DNA of 64,000 nt from Streptococcus gallolyticus (GTDB taxonomy: Bacteria > Bacillota > Bacilli > Lactobacillales > Streptococcaceae), in NCBI GenBank assembly GCA_019794795.1, contig JAIMFC010000006.1, positions 1 to 64,000 of the forward strand. Reading direction: 5' to 3'. Both the position numbers and the translations under genes were made by a program. Positions 1-7,718 of this stretch are shown one piece after another (positions within the stretch are counted from its first letter, which is position 1; each line of letters begins with the position of its first letter). The notes under the pieces were generated by a model. It did no database searches and was not told the DNA's origin. It saw only the letters and a list, made by a program, of their open reading frames with translations.

Positions 1-2
1 TA

Positions 3-383
3 GCACAACTAAGAAAAAATAGTATTAACCTTTTGGGACCAAAGGCAACAGAAGTAATTGAGCCTGTGCCAATGACAGATATTCGAAAAGCAATTAAAGA
101 ATCGTTGCCCGGGTTGATAACTAGCATTAAAGGTGACGAACGCAATGTGATTTTAACTTTAGCCAGAATGTGGGTGACAGCATCTACTGGTGAAATCAGA
201 TCAAAAGATCTGGCAGCTGAATGGGCAATACCTCAATTACCTTATGAGCATGCCATTTTACTTGACAAAGCAAGAAAGGCTTATCTAGGAGGGTATATTG
301 ATAAGTGGAAAGGAATGGATTCTGAGGTGACTGAACTCGTTAATAATATGAAGAAGTCTATAGAGTCTTCCCTTAATCTCTAA
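3..383 (+). CDS. ant(9): Spectinomycin nucleotidyltransferase ANT(9), C-terminal part (cut by window edge)
   Basis: The frame is open from the window edge, so the 5' part lies outside; 126 codons remain. Family members adenylylate the 9-hydroxyl of spectinomycin in the cytoplasm. The visible part is the helical C-terminal substrate-binding domain, with the stretches GDERNVILTLARMW and AAEWAIPQLP that are typical of ANT(9) and its AadA relatives. It matches my memory of the Tn554 Spc protein more closely than AadA. The catalytic GS..D..D domain is not in the window. It runs toward the leftward SOS-like operon and ends beside the broken umuC gene, which suggests it arrived with the event that broke that operon. 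Confidence 0.75.
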   Translation, partial: AQLRKNSINLLGPKATEVIEPVPMTDIRKAIKESLPGLITSIKGDERNVILTLARMWVTASTGEIRSKDLAAEWAIPQLPYEHAILLDKARKAYLGGYIDKWKGMDSEVTELVNNMKKSIESSLNL

Positions 384-548
384 AAGGCTGGTGTTGAGAA
401 TTCCATTGATAGGTTCTCTCATACCGAAATTTCTTAAAATGGTCAAAAACCGCTGGATATGTTCCCGTCTACCGATAGTTCCAAAAATGCTGCTGATATG
501 TTTCCACAGACGGGCAAAGTAATATGACATCAATGCCATCAACTCGAG
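384..548. other. Unassigned junction segment between ant(9) and umuC remnant
   Basis: This 165-bp stretch joins the ant(9) stop to the point where UmuC homology ends. On the minus strand it is open in one frame (residues such as YYFARLWKHISSIFGTIGRREHIQ), continuing antisense into ant(9). I do not recognise a family. It may be the tail of a lost gene or transposon end. It has no convincing start codon with a ribosome binding site, so I do not call it a gene. Confidence 0.3.
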
Positions 549-814
549 CCATTTTGATAGCTGAATTTTCGAGTGTTGATATCAAATGGCAAGTCGTAGG
601 AACGACCTACATTTGCTTTACCGAAGACATTCTTAAACATAGGAGAAGAAGCGAGAATCAATCCTGCCGAGTTGTCTGCACGGCTCATGACGCACAGTGA
701 TGTGTAGAGAGGATGCAGACCTCTATCCACACATTCTACTGAAGCGTAGAAGGACTTCATATCGAGGAAGGCTATGTCACTTTCAGGTTCTATAGAATAG
801 TCGATATAGCCCAT
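539..814 (-). pseudogene. UmuC/ImpB Y-family DNA polymerase, N-terminal remnant
   Basis: The gene starts at 814 behind a good AAGGAG site and is preceded by two small genes and an HdiR-like repressor. The sequence FLDMKSFYASVE is the first catalytic segment of Y-family translesion polymerases (Asp in the usual FxDxNSFFASVE block), followed by CVMSRADNSAGLILASSPMFK. Family members are 400-470 residues; here only about 88 native residues remain before the frame runs into foreign sequence (GSS stop). Palm residues of the second motif, finger, thumb and little-finger domains are missing, so no polymerase can be made. The break coincides with the segment that carries ant(9). Confidence 0.85.
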
Positions 815-818
815 AGGA

Positions 819-947
819 TTATCTCCTTTTAAGTTTTTCAAGCTCTTCGATAAGTTCTCCGATATAGTCAGTAATGTCGTATTCGAATTTGTCAGGGCTG
901 AAGAAAATACGTTCGTCTTTGATGTAAATCATTTCTTTAACATTCAT
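819..947 (-). CDS. Small protein of the HdiR-UmuC operon (42 aa)
   Basis: This short frame begins MNVKEMIYIKDE and ends EELEKLKRR. It overlaps the end of the upstream 75-aa gene by 11 bases and the umuC start lies 5 bases inside its stop region, a spacing typical of a translationally coupled operon. It is acidic in the middle with a short amphipathic helix at the end. Small proteins at this position are usual in streptococcal UmuC operons, but I cannot assign a function; a helper of the translesion polymerase is only a guess from context. Confidence 0.6.
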   Translation of the reverse strand: MNVKEMIYIKDERIFFSPDKFEYDITDYIGELIEELEKLKRR

Positions 948-1164
948 TGGTATTGTCATCCTCCTCGGTCATAGCAATTAAAATAGAATCCTCAATCAAA
1001 AAAGCGTAAGGATAGATTTTTGCATCCTCATTTTGAGGAATAAGAATTTCATCGAATCCTTCATTCTCTAGTCGATCTTCAAAGTTATCCATACAGAATA
1101 TTTCAACTTTACAATCAGGGTTGAAACCACACGTTCCAAGTTCTAAAATATCCTTTAGATTCAT
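937..1164 (-). CDS. Small acidic protein of the HdiR-UmuC operon (75 aa)
   Basis: It begins MNLKDILELGTCGFNPDCKVEIFCMDNFED and is very acidic toward its end (EEDDNTNEC). It starts 2 bases after the repressor stop codon (1167), so repressor, this gene, the 42-aa gene and umuC form one leftward transcript. Three cysteines are scattered and do not form an obvious zinc motif. I do not recognise a domain. Its place in the operon implies control by the self-cleaving repressor and induction by DNA damage. Confidence 0.65.
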   Translation of the reverse strand: MNLKDILELGTCGFNPDCKVEIFCMDNFEDRLENEGFDEILIPQNEDAKIYPYAFLIEDSILIAMTEEDDNTNEC

Positions 1165-1166
1165 GA

Positions 1167-1856
1167 TTATACCCCCTCTACAGGCATGAAGTGTCCCACA
1201 ACTAGACCGACAATTCTTGGCTCATCCTCGTAAGGGATGAACTTCACTGGATAGTCCTTATTCAAGGATACTATTCTAAATCCATCCTCATCACGGTAGA
1301 GTTTTTTGATATAAACTGAGTCATTCCATGATAATGCATAGACCGCACCATCATAGTCGAAACCATTCGATCGAATAAGTGCGACTTCACCGCTCTTATA
1401 GACCGGCTCCATAGAATCTCCCTCAATCCAAGCAGCAATGTCGTAACCGTATTGTTCCTCATCAGAGTAGACTGTTTCAGTTTCAAACTCGTCAAAGAAT
1501 CCTTCTCCGAGACCAGCTGAGAGTTGGATATCTGATAGCACTTGTACTGAGAAGAGTGGAGTGACGTTTGAGGTTTGTTGTGAAAGAAGAAGCTCCTCAA
1601 CATATTCCTCTGCTTTTACCTGATTTTCGGGAGATAACTGAAGATAGTTATTGACGATATTGTATTCAGATTCGAAATAGGTGACGGGGACATCAAGAAT
1701 AGTAGCAAGAGCAGTAAGGTTTTTTTGGTTAGGTACAGATTTTCCTGATTCCCACTTATTGTATGAAGCTCTATTAATACCTAATTTATAGGCAATTTCA
1801 GACTGATTAAATTTTCTCTCAATTCTTTTTTCTTTAAGACGAATTCCAGAAAACAT
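1167..1856 (-). CDS. HdiR/LexA-type self-cleaving repressor (XRE HTH + S24 peptidase)
   Basis: The 229-aa protein has an XRE helix-turn-helix at residues 4-60 (NQSEIAYKLGINRASYNKWESG) and an S24 peptidase domain at about 105-225. The catalytic serine is S148 in EGDSMEP and the lysine K184/K185 in YIKKLY. A LexA-like Ala-Gly cleavage bond is visible at A114-G115 (QLSAGLGEG). By family knowledge, such repressors cut themselves when RecA filaments form and so release SOS-like genes; lactococcal HdiR controls a umuC gene in the same way. Here it heads an operon that ends in a destroyed umuC. Its promoter carries a palindromic operator, implying autoregulation. It could also control phage or ICE genes nearby. 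Confidence 0.88.
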   Translation of the reverse strand: MFSGIRLKEKRIERKFNQSEIAYKLGINRASYNKWESGKSVPNQKNLTALATILDVPVTYFESEYNIVNNYLQLSPENQVKAEEYVEELLLSQQTSNVTPLFSVQVLSDIQLSAGLGEGFFDEFETETVYSDEEQYGYDIAAWIEGDSMEPVYKSGEVALIRSNGFDYDGAVYALSWNDSVYIKKLYRDEDGFRIVSLNKDYPVKFIPYEDEPRIVGLVVGHFMPVEGV

Positions 1857-1868
1857 GGCGCACCACCT

Positions 1869-1917
1869 TTGTTGCTTTATTATGCAACAATTATATCAAA
1901 AAACATGATAATTTCAA
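1869..1917 (-). promoter_or_regulatory. Promoter and palindromic operator of the HdiR-like operon
   Basis: On the minus strand a -35 TTGAAA (1912-1917) and a -10 TATAAT (1890-1895) are 16 bases apart. Directly downstream is a perfect inverted repeat, TTGTTGC and GCAACAA with 8 bases between (1869-1890), covering the likely transcription start. This is the arrangement expected for repressor autoregulation. Confidence 0.7.
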
Positions 1918-1928
1918 ACGTTAAAATC

Positions 1929-1960
1929 AAAAAAAATAGACGCGACAATTACCGCGTCTA
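1929..1960 (-). terminator. Rho-independent terminator of endonuclease A
   Basis: An 8-bp perfect stem (TAGACGCG/CGCGTCTA, 1937-1944 and 1953-1960) with an 8-base loop is followed on the minus strand by a run of eight T, just after the stop of the leftward endonuclease gene. Confidence 0.8.
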
Positions 1961-1980
1961 CGATTTTTATGGTATAATGC

Positions 1981-3042
1981 TTAGTGCTGAATGGGTGATA
2001 AGAGGTTTGATAAGCTATTTATCTTACTTTCATTTAGTTTTTGTGAGAAATTATACTCACCTATAAAATTAATGACTTTATGGTAGTCGTCTCTAAAAGA
2101 TTTTTTATCAAATGGGATTTTTAATTCTTCCCAGTTTTGGTAAGCTAATTCTTGAAACTCGATACTAGCGTGAGAGAGAATTTCGTTAATCTTAGGAGCT
2201 AATTTATGTAGAGTTCCTAGAGATTGTGGAAATTCAGTATCGTTATATTTCCATTTACCACCAGCACTAAAAAAATCTCTAAAGGAGCTACTATAGTAAA
2301 AGTAGTTAGAAATGATAAATTCATGGGCTCTAGAGTAGTCAGCCTTTTTTGAAGTAATTAAATCTTGTGGAAATAGGACTAGTACTTCAGCTTTAACCTG
2401 GTTTTGGAGATCAAGGGGGAGACTATTCAGTGAGGTAGGTTTTACTGACTCTGAAGATTCTGATTGAGGAACAAACCACTTCACTCCTGATGTATGTTTT
2501 TTTAGATAGGTTTGCAAGAATATTACTTTTTGCTTTTCATCCATTTCTCTGAGCTTATTATATTCCTCAGAGTTAGCAAAGACGCTAGAGGTAGCATTCA
2601 TATTAATTTTAAATCGTGGGCTATGTGTTACATTAATTGCTGTTGTAACATTCCAATAATAGTCGTATTTTACTAGTAGGTGATCTCTATTGGGCTCTTT
2701 ACTACCGAAAAGTAGAAAGATTTCCTCATAATCTTCATCTGTGATGCTTTCAAAAACAGAATTACCATTTGTATCCCAGGAACCATTATTTCTACTTTTC
2801 AGCTCCAAACCGTATCTTTTTTGGTTAACAATTAAATCCATATCAGGGAAATGATGACCTAGATGGACGGTATAATCAAAAACAGTTACATCATTTAGCT
2901 CAGATTTAATTTTTTGAGCGATTTCTGGTACAAGTTCCTCAAACCCATTTTGATTGCCTTTACTTACCAAATATTTCTTATCAATTGGGTTTAAATCTTC
3001 AATATTGGTTTTAAATAATTCTAAAATATCTTTTACTTCCAT
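1981..3042 (-). CDS. Type II restriction endonuclease A (PD-(D/E)XK), paralogue of the one at 4305
   Basis: The 353-aa protein has HFPDMD at residues 64-69 and ELK at 80-82, a PD...ELK nuclease core that would bind Mg2+ and cut DNA. The block from GHHFPDMD through VTHSPRFKI (about 62-155) and NSVFESITDEDYEEIFLLFGS recur in the endonuclease at 4305-5354, with the catalytic residues at the same positions. The gene faces away from the methyltransferase, 26 bp apart, so its promoter must lie within the methyltransferase coding region; an extended -10 (TG-T-TATAAT on the minus strand, near 3094-3102) is visible there. It is translated from a GGAGG site. The adjacent C5 methyltransferase is the natural protective partner. 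I cannot infer the target sequence. Confidence 0.75.
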   Translation of the reverse strand: MEVKDILELFKTNIEDLNPIDKKYLVSKGNQNGFEELVPEIAQKIKSELNDVTVFDYTVHLGHHFPDMDLIVNQKRYGLELKSRNNGSWDTNGNSVFESITDEDYEEIFLLFGSKEPNRDHLLVKYDYYWNVTTAINVTHSPRFKINMNATSSVFANSEEYNKLREMDEKQKVIFLQTYLKKHTSGVKWFVPQSESSESVKPTSLNSLPLDLQNQVKAEVLVLFPQDLITSKKADYSRAHEFIISNYFYYSSSFRDFFSAGGKWKYNDTEFPQSLGTLHKLAPKINEILSHASIEFQELAYQNWEELKIPFDKKSFRDDYHKVINFIGEYNFSQKLNESKINSLSNLLSPIQH

Positions 3043-3068
3043 TGCAACCTCCTAGAAAGGGAAATTAA

Positions 3069-4181
3069 ATGTCGAATTCGTACTATTATGATAATTATAA
3101 CACAGTAAATACACGGAGTACATCTGTTGAAAAAGATTCTAGGCCATTAAATGTTGTTAGCCTTTTTTCAGGAGCAGGTGGAATGGATCTTGGGTTCGTA
3201 GGTGGGTTTGAGTACTTGGGAGACAAGTATGAAAAGAATCCATTTAATATTGTTTTTGCAAATGATATTTTTTCTCAAGCAGCAGATACCTATGAAGCAA
3301 ATTTTCATCATAAGGTCGAAAGAAGAAGTATTTCAGATTTAGATGTTAACGAGGATTTACCAGATGTGCCAGTTGATGTTGTATTAGGCGGATTTCCTTG
3401 TCAGACATTCTCATATTCTGGAAAAAGAGCTGGTTTGAGTGATGAACGTGGACAACTATACTTACAAATGATAAGGGTCATAGATCACTATAGGCCAAAA
3501 ATATTTATTGCCGAAAATGTTGACGGGATTCGAAATTCTAAAAAGAACATGAACGGAGAAGATGTAGACAAGTCAGCTTTAAGTATAATTTTAGATGATT
3601 TTGATAGGCACGGATACAATGTTCAATATAGAGTCTTGACTGCTGCGGACTATGGAGTTCCGCAAATGCGTCGAAGAGTAATTATCATGGGAATTCGAAA
3701 GGATCTTGGGACAGTTGCAAATCAGTACTATCCTGAAATATTATTTGACGAAACTGGAGAAAAAACTGGAAGGAAATGGAGAACTTCTCGTGATGGGATA
3801 GATGATTTATGGGACAAAGTGAATGCCTCTGGGATTCCTAATCATACTAGTAAAGATATTTCTAAAGCAAAATTCTATCCCGGTAAAAAGATGCAAGGAA
3901 ATAATAGGATTGACGCTAATCGCCCTTCTCCTACGATTCGTGCAGAACACCATGGAAATATTGAGGCTCACTATAGAACATTTCTGGACGATGAAGATGA
4001 TATGAGCGGTTGGAGAAGGTTAAGTGTTCGTGAATGTGCTCGCCTCCAGTCGTTCCCTGATTCATTTAATTTTATAACGAGTGCATCCTCAGCTTATAAA
4101 GCTGTTGGGAATGCTGTTCCTCCTGTAATGGCTTGGCATATTGCAAGAAGCGTGTATTATACATTACAGAATCTTATTTAG
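3069..4181 (+). CDS. C5-cytosine DNA methyltransferase of a type II R-M system
   Basis: The 370-aa enzyme transfers methyl from S-adenosylmethionine to C5 of cytosine. Motif I is VVSLFSGAGGMDLGF (about 29-43), the catalytic Pro-Cys of motif IV is at 110-111 in GGFPCQTFS, motif VI is AENV at about 148-151, motif VIII PQMRRRVIIMG, motif IX RLSVRECARLQSFP and motif X AYKAVGNAVPP. The target recognition region (about 220-300) is short. It lies between two related endonucleases, both read in the opposite direction, and so probably protects host DNA from both. A 45-residue N-terminal lead with tyrosine-rich sequence (SYYYDNY) precedes motif I. It is distinct from the phage and ICE C5 enzymes at 21540 and 54076. 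Confidence 0.9.
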   Translation: MSNSYYYDNYNTVNTRSTSVEKDSRPLNVVSLFSGAGGMDLGFVGGFEYLGDKYEKNPFNIVFANDIFSQAADTYEANFHHKVERRSISDLDVNEDLPDVPVDVVLGGFPCQTFSYSGKRAGLSDERGQLYLQMIRVIDHYRPKIFIAENVDGIRNSKKNMNGEDVDKSALSIILDDFDRHGYNVQYRVLTAADYGVPQMRRRVIIMGIRKDLGTVANQYYPEILFDETGEKTGRKWRTSRDGIDDLWDKVNASGIPNHTSKDISKAKFYPGKKMQGNNRIDANRPSPTIRAEHHGNIEAHYRTFLDDEDDMSGWRRLSVRECARLQSFPDSFNFITSASSAYKAVGNAVPPVMAWHIARSVYYTLQNLI

Positions 4182-4235
4182 TTTGCTATCCTGTAAGCTG
4201 GGAGTCGATTCGAATCAAAAAAATAAAAAAAGATA

Positions 4236-4284
4236 ACGCATAAAATCATAATAGCGTATAAAGCGGTATTATGATTTTATGCGT
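4236..4284. terminator. Bidirectional terminator between converging methyltransferase and endonuclease B
   Basis: A perfect 18-bp inverted repeat (4236-4253 with 4267-4284) with a 13-base loop lies between two genes that converge. A-runs on the left and T-rich sequence on the right fit termination in both directions. Confidence 0.75.
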
Positions 4285-4304
4285 TTCTTTCTTATATACA
4301 TAAG

Positions 4305-5354
4305 TTAAATTAAGTCGCTAAACTTATCCTTACCAAGGTATCCTGATTTACCTTTTGTAAACTCATCATCAAATTCATCCTTTAAAAATTTGTCGATTCT
4401 AAACCAATACCCTGTTTGTATGTCTTTCTTTCCTGTATATCCAACTGCTTTTTTAATTTTTTTTGCGAGTTCTTCATTAGCACCGGCTAAGGCTTGGTTA
4501 ATTTTATCCTTTAAGAGATAGAAATTATATAGAGATTTTGAGACCTCAACACCACAAATTTTTCCTTTGCCAGCAGCAGTAAATACATCTCGTAAATTAG
4601 TTGAGTAAACAGAATAATCATTTATTAAGAATTCTGCATAGTTACTATAGTTGTTTCGATGATTTTTCTTAGAATTATTAAGTACGTCGAATGGGAATAG
4701 TAAATAGGCGAAAAGTCGTAGTTCATTTTTATTTTTTTCATCTAAGGATTTAAACTCGTAAACAAATGTATTATTTGAGGGTGCATACCAAGTTGAATGT
4801 GATGTGTTATCTTTTAGGTAATCGCTTAAGAATTTACTTTTATTCCTTTTATCTTTACATCGAAAATCTTCATAGTCATCATTATCTTTAAATACAGTCT
4901 GTTGAGCTTTCATATCAATAATGAAACGTGGGCTATGTGTAACTTTAATTTGGGAGGCAACTCTCCAATATTCATCATATAATATTTCATACTTGTATTC
5001 ATTAGAGGTACGACTTCCAAATATAAGATAAATCATTATATAATCATCGTCAGTTTGACTCTCTAAAGTGGAGTTACCAGGAATAGACCACTCTCCTTTT
5101 TGTGAACTCTTTAATTCGACTCCGTACTTATTTCCATCGATTACTATATCCATATCTGGAAAGTGCTGTCCTGTAATTAGATTAAATTTTATATTTTCAT
5201 TTTGATATTTTGACTTTAGATGGCTGATTACATCTTCATCAAATAATTTTTCAAACCCATTCGAATTACCGTTGCTTTTAAAATACTTTTTATCAAATTC
5301 TTGTCGCTCTATATATGCTTTAATTTCATCCAAAATGTCAGTAATTGCTGTCAT
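4305..5354 (-). CDS. Type II restriction endonuclease B (PD-(D/E)XK), paralogue of the one at 1981
   Basis: The 349-aa protein (start ATG at 5354, seven bases after GGAGG; an upstream TTG at 5360 is less likely) has HFPDMD at 64-69 and ELK at 80-82, exactly the positions found in endonuclease A. The shared middle block includes GNSTLESQTDDDY, LIFGSR and VTHSPRFIIDMKA; the C-terminal halves differ more but keep an FPFDVL / AEFLINDYSVYSTNLRDVFTAAGK region that matches the partner. It converges on the methyltransferase. Two diverged endonucleases with one methyltransferase could form a heterodimer that cuts a non-palindromic site, or two enzymes of overlapping specificity; neither is proved by sequence. 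Confidence 0.75.
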   Translation of the reverse strand: MTAITDILDEIKAYIERQEFDKKYFKSNGNSNGFEKLFDEDVISHLKSKYQNENIKFNLITGQHFPDMDIVIDGNKYGVELKSSQKGEWSIPGNSTLESQTDDDYIMIYLIFGSRTSNEYKYEILYDEYWRVASQIKVTHSPRFIIDMKAQQTVFKDNDDYEDFRCKDKRNKSKFLSDYLKDNTSHSTWYAPSNNTFVYEFKSLDEKNKNELRLFAYLLFPFDVLNNSKKNHRNNYSNYAEFLINDYSVYSTNLRDVFTAAGKGKICGVEVSKSLYNFYLLKDKINQALAGANEELAKKIKKAVGYTGKKDIQTGYWFRIDKFLKDEFDDEFTKGKSGYLGKDKFSDLI

Positions 5355-5375
5355 GTTCAAACCTCCAGTAGAAAA

Positions 5376-5417
5376 ATTATATCACATATTCGAAGCGTTT
5401 ACAAAACGTGATATAAT
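5376..5417. promoter_or_regulatory. Interleaved divergent promoters of endonuclease B and the ImmA-like gene
   Basis: Two -10 boxes sit as the arms of a perfect 10-bp inverted repeat (5376-5385 and 5408-5417). The leftward promoter has TATAAT (5376-5381) and TTGTAA (5399-5404), spacing 17. The rightward one has an extended -10, TGATATAAT (5412-5417 core), with a weak -35 TTCGAA (5389-5394), spacing 17. Each -35 falls inside the spacer of the other, so polymerase cannot bind both at once. Confidence 0.6.
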
Positions 5418-5447
5418 ATTCTTACTACATTCAAGTGAGGTTTAGTG

Positions 5448-7316
5448 ATGTTCGATAAATATATTTTTGATACTTACCAGGATTTAATCATAAAAACTGT
5501 TAGAGGTTTCATTTTCAATAATAAGGATAATACTGATTTATCTACATACATGGTACCCGAACCAAATGGATATATTGAGTTTGATGATTTCGAACTATAT
5601 AAGATTTACTATGAAGTAGTTGATAATTCAAAACTGAAACTTGAAATTATCGTGATTGCAGATGTCATTGTTCGTCAGTATATTAAAGGTGAAATGGAAT
5701 TAGATACGAAATCGAAGTACGTTTCAGTCTATGTAGATATGGAGCTTGATTCAGGTATTAAAGTTTTTAATATTTATAACGCAGAGTTCAAATCTGACCA
5801 ATATAAAAAAACTAAAAATTTGATGCTTAGTAGGGATTGGGTTCCGTACATTCCTAAGAAAGAATTTGATAACATTGCAGAATCATTTCTTAAAAAATAT
5901 TATCCTGTAGCACTTAGGCAGCCAACTCCTATACCGGTAGAGTTAATTGTAGCTGAGATGGGACTTTCGATACATCGAGAGAAGTTAACATTAGATGATT
6001 CAGTTTTTGGTAAAATGGTTTTTAAAGATACTAAAGTAGAGGTGATTGAAAATGACCAACTTGTCTCGAAGCCTTTTAGCAAAGGAAGTATCTTGGTAGA
6101 TAAAGATGTTGTCTATAAGAGAAATGTTGGTTCTTTCAATAATACTGTAATTCATGAGTGTGTGCATTGGGAATTACATAAAGTATTTCACGAAGTAAGA
6201 ATGATACTTGATACTAGATACTCGGTATCTAGTAGTTGGACAGAGGAAAATCAGGCAGATTCTAGTATGTGGTCTCCTCTTGATTGGATGGAGTGGCATG
6301 CTAATGGGATTGCTCCTCGAATCCTTATGCCAAAAGTTCAAACGAAAATTAAGATTAGAGAGTTATTTCGTACTTTAACCTTAGTGAATCCTGACATCAG
6401 TCGCTCTGAACTTGTACGTGAAGTGGTTGATGAACTTGCTGAATTCTTTAATGTATCCAAGCAGGCAGCAAAAATACGAATGATTGACTTGGGCTTCAAA
6501 GAAGCAAATGGAGTTTACAATTACTTAGATGATAGGTATATGCACAATTTCGCTTTTGAGCTTGAAGCTTTTGATAATGGAAGTAGCTATACAATCACAT
6601 CGAATGATTTATGCTTTGAATATTGTTTTAATGAGTCATTCAGACAAATCATTGATGGAAATAAGTTTCTTTACATTGATAACCATCTTTGTTTAAAAGA
6701 TAAAAAATATATTTCCATGACAAAAGATGGACCAGTGATGACTGATTATGCTTATGAACATATGGATGAATGTTGTCTCCTTTTCAAGGTAAAGTCGAAG
6801 AAATATACTACCATCTCTGATGAAGACTATTATGATTATGTGTTGAATCGTGGGGTAACAAGAGAGAGCGAAATAAAAGCTGACTTTGTGGAGATTTTAC
6901 AGAATCCGAGTTTAATGGATCAGTTACCACCTTTAGAAATGGTGAAACTTTCAAAAAATATTTCTGATTTATTAAAGGAATTACCTTTTGAATTCTCTGG
7001 GACATTACGTAGTCACAGAAAGAGGAAAAAATGCTCTCAACCATTATTAGCGAATATTGTTGGCATTACGGAAAAAACTCTCAGAGGTTATGAAACCAAA
7101 GAAGATAATCTACCTAAGCTTGAGTTAGCATTGGCATTTTGTTTTGCTTTAAAACTTATGCCACCTATTAGCGAAGATATGCTTGAAAAGGCGGGACACA
7201 AATTATCTAAAATTCACCAGCATCAAGTTTATAAACTGTTACTAACGACAAGTTATTACAAACCATTAGCTGAAATAAATACAATATTACAAGCAGCACA
7301 AATGAAGACACTATAG
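5448..7316 (+). CDS. ImmA/IrrE-family metalloprotease with C-terminal HTH (622 aa)
   Basis: ImmA/IrrE enzymes cleave DNA-bound repressors; this one carries HECVHWELH (HExxH zinc motif, about 236-244) and EWHANGIAPRILMP about 45 residues later, the usual third-ligand segment. An N-terminal domain of about 150 residues and a middle domain (about 350-520) are unassigned. Near the end, HRKRKKCSQPLLANIVGITEKTLRGYE (about 530-560) is a helix-turn-helix. Typical ImmA proteins are 130-300 residues, so this is a long fusion. It is read rightward from a promoter interlocked with that of endonuclease B, which suggests it belongs to the R-M locus, either regulating it or sensing damage. It could instead act on the HdiR-like repressor or on a phage repressor. 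Confidence 0.75.
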   Translation: MFDKYIFDTYQDLIIKTVRGFIFNNKDNTDLSTYMVPEPNGYIEFDDFELYKIYYEVVDNSKLKLEIIVIADVIVRQYIKGEMELDTKSKYVSVYVDMELDSGIKVFNIYNAEFKSDQYKKTKNLMLSRDWVPYIPKKEFDNIAESFLKKYYPVALRQPTPIPVELIVAEMGLSIHREKLTLDDSVFGKMVFKDTKVEVIENDQLVSKPFSKGSILVDKDVVYKRNVGSFNNTVIHECVHWELHKVFHEVRMILDTRYSVSSSWTEENQADSSMWSPLDWMEWHANGIAPRILMPKVQTKIKIRELFRTLTLVNPDISRSELVREVVDELAEFFNVSKQAAKIRMIDLGFKEANGVYNYLDDRYMHNFAFELEAFDNGSSYTITSNDLCFEYCFNESFRQIIDGNKFLYIDNHLCLKDKKYISMTKDGPVMTDYAYEHMDECCLLFKVKSKKYTTISDEDYYDYVLNRGVTRESEIKADFVEILQNPSLMDQLPPLEMVKLSKNISDLLKELPFEFSGTLRSHRKRKKCSQPLLANIVGITEKTLRGYETKEDNLPKLELALAFCFALKLMPPISEDMLEKAGHKLSKIHQHQVYKLLLTTSYYKPLAEINTILQAAQMKTL

Positions 7317-7378
7317 ACTATCAAATTATTGATGGTCTTTTTTATCCAAAAAGCGGAAATTGAATTTCCGCTTTTTGC
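7317..7378 (+). terminator. Two consecutive terminators after the ImmA-like gene
   Basis: A 9-bp stem with one mismatch (about 7319-7340) followed by six T is followed 10 bases later by a second hairpin (AAAAAGCGGAAATT with its complement, about 7349-7378), which reads as a terminator on either strand. Confidence 0.7.
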
Positions 7379-7718
7379 TCATTAATTGATTATTTCAAGG
7401 CTTTATCTTATCAAGAACATTATAGCCAATAGGGTTTAGCTACGGAAGTCTAGACTACCTGTTTTTGGGGATTGTAAAGATCTATACTTATGTTGTAAAG
7501 ATTAATCCTACATTTTATTGACTTCTTAAAGATACTTTGTAATGGGGAAATTATCCTACGTTATCGGCTTTAACTGTGTCTTTAAGAAATTGCAGCTCAG
7601 CTATAAAGCCAGCTGACCATGATTTAGCAAAGGAACTGCTGATGTGGTCAGAAACAAAATTAAATAGTTCTTTTGGCATGTCCAATTCCTTTGTAGACGA
7701 AGGACAAGGTGACAAGAC
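7379..7718. other. Mostly non-coding stretch before the sigma-like regulator
   Basis: This 340-bp stretch holds two copies of TTGTAAAGAT (around 7477 and 7494), a nearby related TTGTAA, and one possible small leftward gene (listed separately). The short direct repeats about 17 bp apart could be protein-binding sites for the gene at 7719. Nothing else is clear. Confidence 0.35.
7551..7679 (-). CDS. Possible small leftward gene (42 aa)
   Basis: A minus-strand frame starts with ATG at 7679, seven bases after AAGGA, and reads MPKELFNFVSDHISSS then FAKSWSAGFIAELQFL, ending KADNVG. The composition is protein-like and helical, unlike the plus-strand frame over the same bases. It would diverge from the gene at 7719. 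I do not recognise it, and it may be the remnant of a longer gene. Confidence 0.3.
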   Translation of the reverse strand: MPKELFNFVSDHISSSFAKSWSAGFIAELQFLKDTVKADNVG

